Shown here: one piece after another, positions 16,993 through 26,218 of the stretch
Layout of the letters: each line of letters begins with the position of its first letter
How positions within the stretch are numbered: position 1 is the stretch's first letter
Source: Chthoniobacteraceae bacterium
GTDB lineage: Bacteria; Verrucomicrobiota; Verrucomicrobiia; Chthoniobacterales; Chthoniobacteraceae
DNA: 56,134 bases
NCBI GenBank assembly: GCA_947479475.1
Contig: CANJZW010000023.1
Location: 1-56,134, forward strand
Reading direction: 5' to 3'
The notes under the pieces: model-generated
What the model saw: the letters and a program-made list of their open reading frames with translations, nothing else
Told to the model about the DNA's origin: nothing
Database searches by the model: none
Translations under genes and position numbers: made by a program

Positions 16993-18000
16993 CTAGTCGG
17001 GAATCACGGGCTGAACGCCGCCGAGGTGTTTTCCGAAAAAGGCGGCAGCAATTTCCACGGTCTCCGCACACCAAGGGTCGCTCATCCAAAAAGGGTGCGG
17101 AGCGAACTTCAACGTGCGCAGGCCCGTCTCAACCCCCGCCTCGGCCAGTTTGTCCATGGCTTCTTTGCGTCCGACCTTGAGTGAGTCCTTTTCTCCCTCA
17201 ATAAAAAGGACGGGCGGAACCCCTTTTCGAATATGGGTTAGAGGCGAAGCGGACCGGTAAAGGTCGGGACTCTGCGCGCACGTCGATCCAAAAAACGCAA
17301 GGGCGCTAGGATTGGTCTTCAGGAAATTGGCTTCCACAAGATCCTGTGAAGCGGCCATCACGATGCAAGCCTGCACCGAGCTGTCCGTTTCACGTTCCAC
17401 GCCGTCCCCCTCAAATTCGGATTTACCGGACGTGAGCGCAGTGAGTCCCGAGAGGTGCCCCCCCGCAGAGCCGCCCATGACACCGATCCGCTCAGGGTTG
17501 ATGTGCAAGCCTGCCGCATGGGCTCTTAAATAACGCACCGCCGCCTTACAGTCGTTTAAAGCCGCCGGATACTTTGCTTCGCCAGAGATTCTGTAACTCA
17601 CTAAAGCGGTGACGAAACCGCGTTTTGCAAGACGCTCCATCATCGGCCGGTCTGACTCAATTTGTCGCTGACTCCATCCTCCTCCGTGGATGCACAAAAC
17701 GGCTGGATATTTTCCAGGGTGTTCGGGGGTGTAAACAAACAGTTCAACGGTGTGCTCAGGATAGGACCCGATGACATAGGTGGAAAACCGGAGCCCTTCC
17801 AAAGGATCCTGAGGCATCAACTTTTTCCATTTCGGCGGCGCAGCTACGTCTGCAACCAGAGCCCCAATGACCTCTGGATTTTTCGGCGGCGACTGCTGCG
17901 CTCTGCCGCTAAAACAAAACACCGGCAATAAAAACCAAATTGAGACAATCGAACAGGGCGCAGTCTTCGTGAAAAAACGGGTGTTCGTGCCAGGGGACAT
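16993..18000 (-). CDS. Secreted alpha/beta-hydrolase (BD-FAE/acetyl esterase-like)
   Basis: 335 aa with an N-terminal signal segment (about residues 15-34, SIVSIWFLLPVFCFSG). The alpha/beta-hydrolase core shows the oxyanion motif HGGGW (105-109), RISGEAKYPAALNDCKAAVRYLR, and the nucleophile elbow GGSAGG with Ser178. A late Asp lies in EGEKDSL and a His in APHPFW. The pattern is that of hormone-sensitive-lipase/BD-FAE esterases acting on acetylated or feruloylated plant sugars. It is transcribed alone, about 185 nt upstream of the permease operon on the same strand. The substrate cannot be told from sequence. Confidence 0.85.
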   Translation of the reverse strand: MSPGTNTRFFTKTAPCSIVSIWFLLPVFCFSGRAQQSPPKNPEVIGALVADVAAPPKWKKLMPQDPLEGLRFSTYVIGSYPEHTVELFVYTPEHPGKYPAVLCIHGGGWSQRQIESDRPMMERLAKRGFVTALVSYRISGEAKYPAALNDCKAAVRYLRAHAAGLHINPERIGVMGGSAGGHLSGLTALTSGKSEFEGDGVERETDSSVQACIVMAASQDLVEANFLKTNPSALAFFGSTCAQSPDLYRSASPLTHIRKGVPPVLFIEGEKDSLKVGRKEAMDKLAEAGVETGLRTLKFAPHPFWMSDPWCAETVEIAAAFFGKHLGGVQPVIPD

Positions 18001-18149
18001 TGAACGAGATTACGCCGCTCTTTCTAGAGACTCGATGCAAAATTCGGGGTGCAGCAAACCTCTCGGCTTTCTCAGCAGATCGGATTTTTCACGTACTTAT
18101 CCCCTCTTTGTTTCGCGTTGCCCGGAATGCCGCGGAGCCTTGGCATGCC

Positions 18150-18368
18150 TCAATCAGGCTGATCCAGAGCCTTTCCCTCCCACGCCTCGTATTCCGAAAA
18201 GTGGTCCGCCGTGAGCGGCTCGCTAATACGGTAGTCTTCTGAAAACCAGCGCCCGAGATCCACCATCTGGCAGCGGACCGAGCAAAAGGGGCCCAGAGGT
18301 TTTTCGAAAAAATCCGCAGGGGTGCCGCAGGTAGCGCAGGGGACAGTGTTGCGTGGATTCATGGGCAA
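18150..18368 (-). CDS. yacG: DNA gyrase inhibitor YacG-type zinc-ribbon protein
   Basis: 72 aa small zinc-ribbon protein. The four cysteines C11-ATC14 and C29-SVRC33 form the zinc site. The following DLGRWFSEDYRI matches the conserved IDLG-W-EEY block of YacG. In E. coli YacG binds the GyrB C-terminal region and inhibits gyrase. Length is typical. ATG at 18368 or the third codon could be the start. It is a single gene, away from its usual coaE/zapD neighbours. Confidence 0.85.
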   Translation of the reverse strand: MPMNPRNTVPCATCGTPADFFEKPLGPFCSVRCQMVDLGRWFSEDYRISEPLTADHFSEYEAWEGKALDQPD

Positions 18369-18534
18369 AGCGGCAGGACGATAGACGCTGCCGCTGTCGC
18401 CCGCAACAAGTTCGGCGAAGGAGAAAACCCCCTTTATCCCTTGGTTTTTTTTCTCAATGAGGCAGACAACAACCGGAAGTTCCAGTCTCCATCCTACTCT
18501 TGTGCGACACTTTGCTTAAAAGTTTTATTTACAG

Positions 18535-19041
18535 TTACTTCCATTTGAATTTTTCTTTGATGTACGAAGGGTTCACGTATTCACCAACCTCGGTTCCTGC
18601 CTTGAAAACTTTGACCCAGATGCCAGTAATGGTGTCGCTTGCCTTAGTCTGGCCTCCTTTTTCCAGATAATAGTTTGGCGCGAGTGCCTGCTGACGAAGC
18701 TCCACTTCGGACGTATCTAAAACAAAGGGCGTGCGTCTCTTCAACGAAGGCACGACGGACTCTCCACTGACTTCCTCGATTTTGTCCTCGCCTGGCTTCT
18801 GGCCTATCTTCTGCCGCTTGACGTACACAACGTAACGCACCTGCAGCTCGGGGGTCGGCTGAGCGGCGCCGCTCTCCACCTTGATCTCCCCAATCCATTT
18901 CTGAGTGCCGCTATTTAATCCCGCCTGGGCCTGTTCGCCGCGCAGTCCTGTTCTTTTGCGCTCCATGGAAACCTGAATGTCCCCGGCAAAGGCGCTGCCC
19001 AAAGAGACCCATAAACTTAGGCATATTGAAAGAATCTTCAT
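18535..19041 (-). CDS. Secreted hypothetical protein
   Basis: 168 aa from the ATG at 19041 (MKILSICLSLWVSLGSAFAG gives a clear signal peptide; the frame runs on to 19098). The mature part is probably beta-rich: GDIQVSMERKRTGLRG, then alternating hydrophobic stretches such as LQVRYVVYVKRQKIG and TITGIWVKVFKAG. It resembles small periplasmic beta-sandwich proteins that occur as paralogues in verrucomicrobial genomes, but I do not recognise a named family. No cysteines are seen in the mature part. Confidence 0.7.
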   Translation of the reverse strand: MKILSICLSLWVSLGSAFAGDIQVSMERKRTGLRGEQAQAGLNSGTQKWIGEIKVESGAAQPTPELQVRYVVYVKRQKIGQKPGEDKIEEVSGESVVPSLKRRTPFVLDTSEVELRQQALAPNYYLEKGGQTKASDTITGIWVKVFKAGTEVGEYVNPSYIKEKFKWK

Positions 19042-19258
19042 TCCGCCCATTCGATCTCTGGAACAGGAAATACGCAATTCATAAAATTGCTGAATCACTC
19101 AACAGATGGACCCAAAACAGGAGTCGATGTCTTTGTGCGTGCCATGACGCATAACACGAAGCGACCATAACCAAGCCATCAGGATGCGCATTTTTAGATG
19201 ATGCCCAGTTACCACTTCCACCTTGCCTCCATCGGCGGAATATGGAAATAGATGAGGT

Positions 19259-19639
19259 ATGCCTCTCAAGCAAATCGCTGAAATTAGAATCAAGCAGACA
19301 AGGACGAGCACACTCCCAGGAACCGCGGGTGACGTCACCCATTCCGTACTCTTTCTCTCTGAGAAGATTGACGATTATCTTTTCAAGCTAGGCTGCTCAA
19401 GCGCGCATACTCTGGGTGTTGTCACCCAGTTGCTCAATGTCGGGAAAATCCGCCTCGATTTCCGCGAATACAATGAACGTCTTCAACTGATGAACGCTGC
19501 CGACGCGATGTCCAGAACTGAAGCGATAAGCCTCATTGAGGCGTATCTAACGGCGGTGCAGACTGAAAGTTACAAAGAAGGCGACTTAGACCTAACCCAA
19601 AAAGTAATCATCCAAGCTCCAAAAAGAAGCGCGATGTAG
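19259..19639 (+). CDS. Small hypothetical protein
   Basis: 126 aa, soluble. The second half reads like a genuine protein (helical, charged: EYNERLQLMNAADAMSRTEAISLIEAYLTA). A GAGG lies just before the ATG, closer than ideal. The first 20 residues are less protein-like, so the true start may be internal. No domain is recognised. It is convergent with the M42 peptidase gene, 20 nt away. Confidence 0.5.
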   Translation: MPLKQIAEIRIKQTRTSTLPGTAGDVTHSVLFLSEKIDDYLFKLGCSSAHTLGVVTQLLNVGKIRLDFREYNERLQLMNAADAMSRTEAISLIEAYLTAVQTESYKEGDLDLTQKVIIQAPKRSAM

Positions 19640-19659
19640 TTCGCCTGCGCCCGTGCGTC

Positions 19660-20733
19660 TTACTGGAGATTGACCCCGTAGCGCTCGCCCGCCTTGGCAC
19701 TCCTCGCGAAGGCGGCCAGCAGTTCGGCCGTTTGCTCAAGGTCGGAGTACTGAATCATCTCCACAGGCGAGTGCATATAGCGGTTGGGGACGCCAAGAGA
19801 GACCGTGGGAATGCCTCCCTTTTGTTTGAATATTTCATCGGCGTCGGTGCCGCTACAGCGCGGATTGGCTTCCGATTGAAGGGCGATACCCGCCTTTTTG
19901 CCGACTTCGCGCAGGCGGGCGTTGACCACGGGATGGTTTACACTTCCCAGGCTTAGGACGGGCCCCTTCCCCATCGCGACATCGCCATGTTTTGGCTTTG
20001 AGCAGTTTGGGATGTCTGTCGCATGAGTGACGTCCACTACAAGCGCGACATCAGGGTGCACTCTATACCCGGCCATAGAAGCGCCATAGGCGCCGTTTTC
20101 CTCCTGGATGGTTGAAACCGCGACGATGCAGGACTTGAGTGCCTTTTTATGGAGTGAAGCCAACCGCAATCCCTCGGCAGCCGCCCAAGCACCGATGCGG
20201 TTGTCGCAGCCCCTTGCCGCGAATTTTCCACCGGCCAGTTCCTGGAAACCGGCAGAATAAGTCACTGGATCGCCTACTCTCACGAGTTTTTCCGCTTCCT
20301 TTCGGGAGCAAACGCCGAGATCAATGTACATCGAATGAATCTCAGGAACTTTGTTCCGGTCATCGGGCTCCTGTAGATGAATCGCCAGCAACCCCGTGAC
20401 ACCCGGCACCGCGCCCTTCGTGCCATGCACGGTCACCCGCTGGCCCCGAATCAAGGTCCTGTCCACGCCGCCAATTCCCTTAAAATAAAGAAATCCTTCC
20501 TCCGAAATAAAAGAAACCATCAATCCCAGTTCATCCACATGACCGCTAAAAAGAATGGTAGGATCGCCTCCTGGATTGAGTGTGGCGAAGGCGTTCCCGT
20601 AGGCATCTGTCTCCACTGAATCAGCAAACTGGCTGACATAGTCGACCCACACTTTCTGTCCGCGGGTTTCAAAGCCGGAGGGAGATGGGGTTTCAAGCAG
20701 GGTTTTGAGGAATTCGTACGAGGTGTTTTTCAT
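19660..20733 (-). CDS. M42 family metallo-aminopeptidase
   Basis: 357 aa, cytoplasmic, normal length for M42 (glutamyl aminopeptidase/FrvX/YsdC type). Binuclear metal ligands are visible: H65 in SGHVDELG, D177 in GCDNRIGAW, the Glu pair in EENGAYG (211/212), D234 in VVDVTHATD and H321 in MHSPVE. The PDZ-like insert domain (about 70-160) is present. M42 enzymes form large dodecameric tetrahedral aminopeptidases that trim peptides in the cytosol. The gene is monocistronic, divergent from the 21025 gene. Confidence 0.93.
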   Translation of the reverse strand: MKNTSYEFLKTLLETPSPSGFETRGQKVWVDYVSQFADSVETDAYGNAFATLNPGGDPTILFSGHVDELGLMVSFISEEGFLYFKGIGGVDRTLIRGQRVTVHGTKGAVPGVTGLLAIHLQEPDDRNKVPEIHSMYIDLGVCSRKEAEKLVRVGDPVTYSAGFQELAGGKFAARGCDNRIGAWAAAEGLRLASLHKKALKSCIVAVSTIQEENGAYGASMAGYRVHPDVALVVDVTHATDIPNCSKPKHGDVAMGKGPVLSLGSVNHPVVNARLREVGKKAGIALQSEANPRCSGTDADEIFKQKGGIPTVSLGVPNRYMHSPVEMIQYSDLEQTAELLAAFARSAKAGERYGVNLQ

Positions 20734-21024
20734 GAAAAAAGTTTGGGGGACGGCGCGGGCGCGAAATCGCAGGCTAAGAAGTGCTGCCTTTCCCAGCTTT
20801 GCGTAGTGTGCCTAACCCCTATTCCGTAAGGTTTCAAGAAACCCAGAGGTTTAAACTTAAGAAAATAAATTTTCACTCCGGCCAAAACTATTCCTTGAGC
20901 CACGCCTGGAGCTTCAAAATTAGCACGTTTTGCTTGTTGGCTCTGCATTTTTCATGGTTGTTGGAAAACACCGTTCATCAGGCCTGACGACGCAACGCCC
21001 CCACGCAAAACATCAAATCTGCTG

Positions 21025-22377
21025 ATGCTCAAAAAAATTCGCACTTTACTCCTCGTCCTGTCCTGCGTCTTTTATTCTCTAACGCCTGCCGCAAATCTTA
21101 ACGCCCAAGGCCAGAAGGAAAGCACCAGCACCGAAGGCCCTGTCCGCACATGGACCACTACGGATGGGCGCCTTTTCCAAGCCACCTACGTCAATACCGA
21201 CGGCACGCGCGTTGCGCTACGTCCGCCGAACGGAAAACCCATTATTTTGGCGCTTAAAATGCTCTGCGCGGAGGATCAGTCTTTCGTGCAAAGCAAATGG
21301 ACCGGCGCTCCGCCCGCATCCCTGCGACTAGAAAACACTCAGAGTAAACTGCCACCGCTGGTTTCCCCGCAAAAAAGAGTTTGGCCAGAGAAAGCGATTC
21401 CCGAGGAGTCTGCACTCAACGTGCAACAGGTTCCAGAAACGGATGCCTTCAAGGGTTATTTGTACCGTTCAAAAAGCTTTGAATTTGCCGCGCCGGAGAA
21501 ATTAGCGGGCTCGGTCATGAAAGAAGTTGCCCGCACCTTTGAGGCCACGCGCACCCTGACTCAAGTTTTGCCCTGGGGCATCCAGCCTCAGCCACCCCCT
21601 GATTTTGGCTACTACCGGGCCAAACTTTACGCGAACCGCGCGAGCTATATTCAGGATGGCGGGCCCAAAAACTCAAGCGGAGCCTACTTCCGTAGTTCGA
21701 AAATTTTTAAAATCCCGTTTGAAAGCCTGGGTTTGGAACTGCGCGCCAAAACTTGGTTCAAGAACCCCGTTTATAACAACGAAACCATTGTGCACGAAGT
21801 GACCCACCAAATGATGGATGAATTTCTTCCTTTTTTACCCATCTGGATGATCGAGGGCACTGCGGAATACACTTCCATGATTCCCTTCCACAACGGCGCC
21901 TTCGCGTGCAACGCCCACGAGAGGGGCATTAGAGAATACGTCAAAAACTATCAGAACCTTACGCATAGTTTCCTTCTGGACACAGGCTCCTTGACCGAAC
22001 TCCTTTCGTTGCCCGCGCAGGCATGGCATGCTAGGGGAGACAATGGGAGCAGGGATCAGGCGCGTCTTTATTTTTCTTCCTGCCTGCTCGTTTACTTTTT
22101 TTGCCATCTTGACGGCGATGGCCATGGGACGCCTTTTCTGCAGTATCTGGATCAAATTCGCGAGGCTCGGGATGCTTGGACTTCGTTCTACAGAAATCCA
22201 GAAGTCCACCGAAATGCCGACGGAACGGTTTCTTACCCTGCGCGTTTATCCCTGCCCAATCAGGCTCGTTCCGAAGTCACGGGGATCAACCTTATTAGCA
22301 TCCTTCTGGCAAACCGGGGCGAAACTGAGTTTAAAAAGCAATTTTCAGAAAGCTTCAGAAAAATCGGCATACGGTAA
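21025..22377 (+). CDS. Secreted zinc-metallopeptidase-like protein with SHD1-like domain
   Basis: 450 aa with a signal peptide (MLKKIRTLLLVLSCVFYSLT). Residues about 42-92 (RTWTTTDGRLFQATYV to EDQSFVQSKW) match the SLA1-homology-domain-1-like module common in planctomycetes and verrucomicrobia. The C-terminal half has a gluzincin-type site, HEVTH at 257-261, with a possible third ligand in WMIEGTAEY (E277 or E281), as in DUF1570-like peptidases. The protein probably acts outside the cytoplasm on peptides or the cell wall; the target is unknown. It is a single gene, divergent from the M42 peptidase across 291 nt in which I see no strong promoter. Confidence 0.8.
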   Translation: MLKKIRTLLLVLSCVFYSLTPAANLNAQGQKESTSTEGPVRTWTTTDGRLFQATYVNTDGTRVALRPPNGKPIILALKMLCAEDQSFVQSKWTGAPPASLRLENTQSKLPPLVSPQKRVWPEKAIPEESALNVQQVPETDAFKGYLYRSKSFEFAAPEKLAGSVMKEVARTFEATRTLTQVLPWGIQPQPPPDFGYYRAKLYANRASYIQDGGPKNSSGAYFRSSKIFKIPFESLGLELRAKTWFKNPVYNNETIVHEVTHQMMDEFLPFLPIWMIEGTAEYTSMIPFHNGAFACNAHERGIREYVKNYQNLTHSFLLDTGSLTELLSLPAQAWHARGDNGSRDQARLYFSSCLLVYFFCHLDGDGHGTPFLQYLDQIREARDAWTSFYRNPEVHRNADGTVSYPARLSLPNQARSEVTGINLISILLANRGETEFKKQFSESFRKIGIR

Positions 22378-22579
22378 TTTCCAGAGCAATTTCCAGAGGG
22401 AAAGCCAGCCGATCTTGGGGGATAATTCAACCCAACGGCGTGGCGTCAGTCCAATCTGGCAGAATTCTTAGCCTCTACATTAGCCTCGTCTCTCCCACTC
22501 CAGTCTCTATAAATCAATTGTCATTCTCGTGTGCCGCTCAGGCCAGCACAATCATTCGTCCCCCCCAACCCCAATCTAA

Positions 22580-23947
22580 ATGCAAAAACCCATCTCTCGG
22601 TCTTGGTGGAGTCATCTGACTCCCTACCATTGGTTCGTCGTCTGCGTGGCCTCGGCCGCTTGGTTCTTTGACTGCCTGGACCAGCGCCTTTTTTCGCTGG
22701 CTCGCATTCCGGCCCTCTCCAACCTGATGAATCTGCCCCCAACGGACACGCAGGTTCAGGGGTTTGGAAAAATTGTCACAGCTTGCTTTCTCATTGGCTG
22801 GGGAGTGGGTGGCATGATTTTCGGCGCCTTAGGCGACCGTTATGGACGCGCGAGGATGCTCACTCTCACCATCCTTATCTATTCCGCATTCACCGGTCTG
22901 AGCTATTTCAGCCAGACCCAACTCGACTTCACCATCTTCCGCTTTTTGACTGGCCTCGGCGTCGGTGGGGTCTTCGGACTTGCCGTGGCACTCATTGCTG
23001 AAACCGTGCCGAGCGAAGCGAGGGCTCAATCCCTCGGTTTACTGCAAATCCTTTCAACCGTCGGAAATATCGCCGCCGGCTTTGCAAAAATGGGCATCGA
23101 TGCCCTCGAAAAAGATGGGACGCTGGTTGCCGGGACAGGCTGGCGCTGGATGTTTTTGATCGGGGCGTTTCCTGCGCTGCTCATCATTTTCACCCGCGGA
23201 AAACTTAAAGAGCCCGAGCCCTGGCTTCGTTTGAAAGAGCAGGGTGGATTGCCCACTGGTGGCATCCTTGGCCCCTACATAAGCCTTCTCGCGCAGAAAC
23301 GCTGGCGTAAAAATCTCGTGGTGGGTGCGATCATCGCAGGAACCGGAGTGGTCGGTCTTTGGGCCATTGGTGAATACGCAGTGGATTTGCAGAAGGTTGT
23401 TTTCAAAACTTATTTTGAAAACATGGTCGCTCCCGATATGGTCAAGGCAAACGTCGATGCCGCGATTACCAAGGCCTATTTACTCCAGATGGTCGGTGCG
23501 GCTCTCGGCATGACTCTGTTCACAAAGATTGCCACCCTTGGAAGAAAACTCGCCTTTGGCTTCGGCTTTTCTGCGGCCCTCGTGGTCACCTTCCTTGTGT
23601 ATTGGAAGATGAACTCACCCATGGACGCCTACTGGATGATGCCACTCATGGGCATGGCACAGCTCAGTGTTTTCGCAGGCTTCGCCATCTATCTCCCGGA
23701 ATTGTTCCCCAGCCGTCTTCGCAGCACGGGCACTTCCTTCTGTTACAATTTCGGCCGCTTCGCTGCAGCGGCTGGCAGCTTCTTCTCCGCCAAACTGACC
23801 ATAGACGTTTTCGGAGCCTATAAGGCCGTCGACCCGTCATTACCCCTGCGTTACGCCGCGATGACCATGTGCTGTATCTTCCTCGTGGCGCTCGCGACTC
23901 TGCCTTTCGCGCCAGAGACCATGGGACAACCTCTCCCTGAAGAGTAA
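22580..23947 (+). CDS. MFS transporter (sugar/acid:H+ symporter type)
   Basis: 455 aa, twelve predicted membrane helices. It has the MFS signature between TM2 and TM3 (GALGDRYGRARML), the RFLTGLGVGGVFGLAVALIAE helix, a repeat-like motif in the second half, and ELFPSRLRSTGTSFCYNFGR near the end. The pattern fits the sugar-porter/aromatic-acid-symporter branch. It is followed by the GH13 enzyme gene (about 115 nt) and the dehydrogenase pair, so uptake of a sugar or sugar acid is plausible. No Shine-Dalgarno is seen. Confidence 0.88.
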   Translation: MQKPISRSWWSHLTPYHWFVVCVASAAWFFDCLDQRLFSLARIPALSNLMNLPPTDTQVQGFGKIVTACFLIGWGVGGMIFGALGDRYGRARMLTLTILIYSAFTGLSYFSQTQLDFTIFRFLTGLGVGGVFGLAVALIAETVPSEARAQSLGLLQILSTVGNIAAGFAKMGIDALEKDGTLVAGTGWRWMFLIGAFPALLIIFTRGKLKEPEPWLRLKEQGGLPTGGILGPYISLLAQKRWRKNLVVGAIIAGTGVVGLWAIGEYAVDLQKVVFKTYFENMVAPDMVKANVDAAITKAYLLQMVGAALGMTLFTKIATLGRKLAFGFGFSAALVVTFLVYWKMNSPMDAYWMMPLMGMAQLSVFAGFAIYLPELFPSRLRSTGTSFCYNFGRFAAAAGSFFSAKLTIDVFGAYKAVDPSLPLRYAAMTMCCIFLVALATLPFAPETMGQPLPEE

Positions 23948-23972
23948 AGCCGGCAATAGCCTCCAACGCGCA

Positions 23973-23999
23973 GGCGGATACCTCCACTCGGTATCCGCC
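23973..23999. other. Perfect 10-bp hairpin between the MFS and GH13 genes
   Basis: GGCGGATACC (23973-23982) and GGTATCCGCC (23990-23999) flank a 7 nt loop. The hairpin starts 26 nt after the MFS stop codon. There is no T-tract after it (the flank is C/T-rich), so it is more likely an mRNA-stability or processing hairpin, or a weak terminator, within the unit. Confidence 0.6.
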
Positions 24000-24063
24000 C
24001 CATCCCATTCCGCTTCCCTTCTAACCTCCATCGCACCTTCCTGGCGCATTGGTCCCTCCGTCT

Positions 24064-25572
24064 ATGACTCATCCACTCCTGTACGAAGTCAATGCGCGCC
24101 AATGGTTGGCCCGGCTTTCGCTGAAATACGCCTCCACACTCAGCCTGCAGCAGGTACCGGAGGTTGAACTTGAGGCCCTGCAAAAGATCGGGGTCACACA
24201 CCTTTGGTTGATGGGCGTATGGCCAACCGGAAGCAAATCTCGGAGACAGGCACAAACGCATAACGACCTCCGAAACGCTTACAATGAAGCTCTGCCAGAC
24301 TGGACTGAAGCGGACGTGCTTGGGTCTCCCTACGCTGTCGAAGCACTTCAGGTGGCTCAATCGCTTGGAGGGGACGAGGGCCTTGCAGCGCTCCGGGCAA
24401 AACTGTCCACCTTTGGGATCAAACTGATCCTCGATTTTGTCCCCAATCATTTGGGATTAGACCACCCATGGGTTACGAACCACCCTAAACGTTTTGTCGG
24501 CGGACCTTCCTCCTTTGCCGATTCATTCCCCGCCCCAACAACCACAGAGCCGTGGTTTATTGCCCACGGTAAGGATCCCTATTTCCCGGGCTGGACAGAC
24601 ACCGTCCAACTGGAATACCGCCGCCCAGAGACGAGGGAGGCCATGACGGCACTGGTTCTCTCTCTCACCCAAAAATGCGATGGGGTCCGGTGCGATATGG
24701 CCATGCTTCTGCTCTCAGATATTTTTGAACGCACTTGGGCGCACGTTCCGCTCGAAGAACCGAGGGTTTCAGGTGAGTTCTGGCAAGCCGCCATCAACAG
24801 GGTGAAACAGGAACGCCCAGATTTTCTATTCCTCGCGGAAGCCTACTGGGGTCTGGAAGGCCGGCTGTGTGAGCTCGGCTTCGACTACGCTTACGATAAA
24901 AACCTCTACGATTTTGTGGTCCACGACCAACCGCAAAACATCCAGCCACACCTGCTAGGATTGGGAGTGCACAACGCCCACCGTGCGCATTTTCTCGAGA
25001 ACCACGATGAACCCCGCATTTCAACGGAAGTTTCGTTGGAGTTGCACCGCGCGGCAGTCGTCCTATCCCTAGGCCTTCCGGGAATGAGATTTCTGCACGA
25101 CGGCCAACTCGAAGGGGTCCGCCGCTTCGCCCGCGTACAATTGGCACGCAGAGCCGACGAACCAGTCGACCCTTCAATTCAAACGATGTACGCCCCTCTG
25201 CTTGAGGCCTTCGCCAAAAGTGCAGTCGGCCACGGCGAAGGCCGATTACTCTCTCCTACGGCCGCATGGGAGGGCAATCCCACTTCCCTCTTTTTCACAG
25301 TCGTACTCTGGCTAGATCCCGATTCCGAAGCCCAGTTCGACCTGGTCGTGGTGAACATGGCTTCGCATCAATCGCAGTGCCGCGTGTCATTGAGCATCCC
25401 TGGCCTTTCGGACAAAACGTGTATTTTGGCAGACAGAATCGGTTGTGAGACATGGACAAGGGATGGAGTGGATCTTGTGGAGAACGGTCTATTTCTGGAC
25501 CTGCCAGCGCGGGGCGCGCAGCTTTTCTCCTGCACGCTATCCGCCCGGACTTTGCAGCCGTCGGCCCGCTAG
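24064..25572 (+). CDS. GH13 alpha-amylase family enzyme (cytoplasmic)
   Basis: 502 aa from ATG 24064 (a TTG lies in frame at 24049). No signal peptide. The (beta/alpha)8 fold landmarks of GH13 are present: DFVPNH (124-129), GVRCDMAM with nucleophile Asp211, FLAEAYW with acid/base Glu259, and ENHDEPR with transition-state Asp315. The usual Arg two residues before the nucleophile is kept (R209). The specificity is open: amylase-, sucrase- and transferase-type members share these motifs. Between a sugar-type transporter and a gluconate-dehydrogenase-like pair, it may process an imported oligosaccharide or intracellular glucan. Confidence 0.88.
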   Translation: MTHPLLYEVNARQWLARLSLKYASTLSLQQVPEVELEALQKIGVTHLWLMGVWPTGSKSRRQAQTHNDLRNAYNEALPDWTEADVLGSPYAVEALQVAQSLGGDEGLAALRAKLSTFGIKLILDFVPNHLGLDHPWVTNHPKRFVGGPSSFADSFPAPTTTEPWFIAHGKDPYFPGWTDTVQLEYRRPETREAMTALVLSLTQKCDGVRCDMAMLLLSDIFERTWAHVPLEEPRVSGEFWQAAINRVKQERPDFLFLAEAYWGLEGRLCELGFDYAYDKNLYDFVVHDQPQNIQPHLLGLGVHNAHRAHFLENHDEPRISTEVSLELHRAAVVLSLGLPGMRFLHDGQLEGVRRFARVQLARRADEPVDPSIQTMYAPLLEAFAKSAVGHGEGRLLSPTAAWEGNPTSLFFTVVLWLDPDSEAQFDLVVVNMASHQSQCRVSLSIPGLSDKTCILADRIGCETWTRDGVDLVENGLFLDLPARGAQLFSCTLSARTLQPSAR

Positions 25573-25649
25573 AAATCCCTCTACCTGATCCACAGGCACC
25601 CTTGCCGCGAATCCATCCTCGAAGTACAAAACCGCCCTCCACACTCTTC

Positions 25650-26180
25650 ATGAAACGACGGAAAGCCATTCAACTCGGCGCCCTATCGCTCGGGGCATTC
25701 TTCTCGCGAGAGCTCGCGGTCTTGGCGCAGCAGCCATCCCTTCTCGCCGGGGCAAGCTCTGCGACAACATTGGATCAAGAGCTGCTCCTTGCTGAACTCG
25801 CGGATCTGATTATTCCAAACACTGAGACCCCGGGGGCGAAAGCGGCAGGAGTGGAGAGGTTCATCATTCGTGTTCTTCGTGACTGCCATAAACCCGAGGA
25901 ACGAAAACAGTTTTATCACAGTCTTGCCCAAGTCGAAGCAGATGGGGTGCAAACATTCGGCCTTCCCTTTCTGCAATTAAATACGAAGCAACGCACGGAA
26001 TTGCTCACACGCTGCACAGTGCGTGACAAACCGTTTTTTCTAAAACTAAAGCAGCTTACGGTGACCGGTTATTTCACTTCAGAAATCGGTGCAAGCAAGG
26101 CGCTCGCCTACCTCCCGATTCCAGGCAAATTTATCGGATCCGTACCGATGGAGCCCGGACAAAAGACCTGGGCTCTTTAA
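25650..26180 (+). CDS. Gluconate 2-dehydrogenase subunit 3-like protein
   Basis: 176 aa from ATG 25650 with a twin-arginine-like leader (MKRRKAIQLGALSLGAFFS). The long upstream frame is not part of the protein. The mature part has LLAELADLIIPNTETPGAKAAGVERFI, the signature of the small subunit of membrane-bound gluconate/fructose dehydrogenases, and ends with a region containing YFTSEIGASKALAY. In known complexes this subunit escorts the flavoprotein through the Tat system. It sits 38 nt upstream of the matching GMC gene. Confidence 0.88.
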   Translation: MKRRKAIQLGALSLGAFFSRELAVLAQQPSLLAGASSATTLDQELLLAELADLIIPNTETPGAKAAGVERFIIRVLRDCHKPEERKQFYHSLAQVEADGVQTFGLPFLQLNTKQRTELLTRCTVRDKPFFLKLKQLTVTGYFTSEIGASKALAYLPIPGKFIGSVPMEPGQKTWAL

Positions 26181-26218
26181 CCTCGCAGCACAAAGCAACA
26201 CGACCCGTTTCCATCCCG

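Noticed and set aside
23851..24450. 199-codon minus-strand ORF across the MFS-GH13 junction
   Set aside because: It overlaps conserved motifs of both genes and contains no domain.
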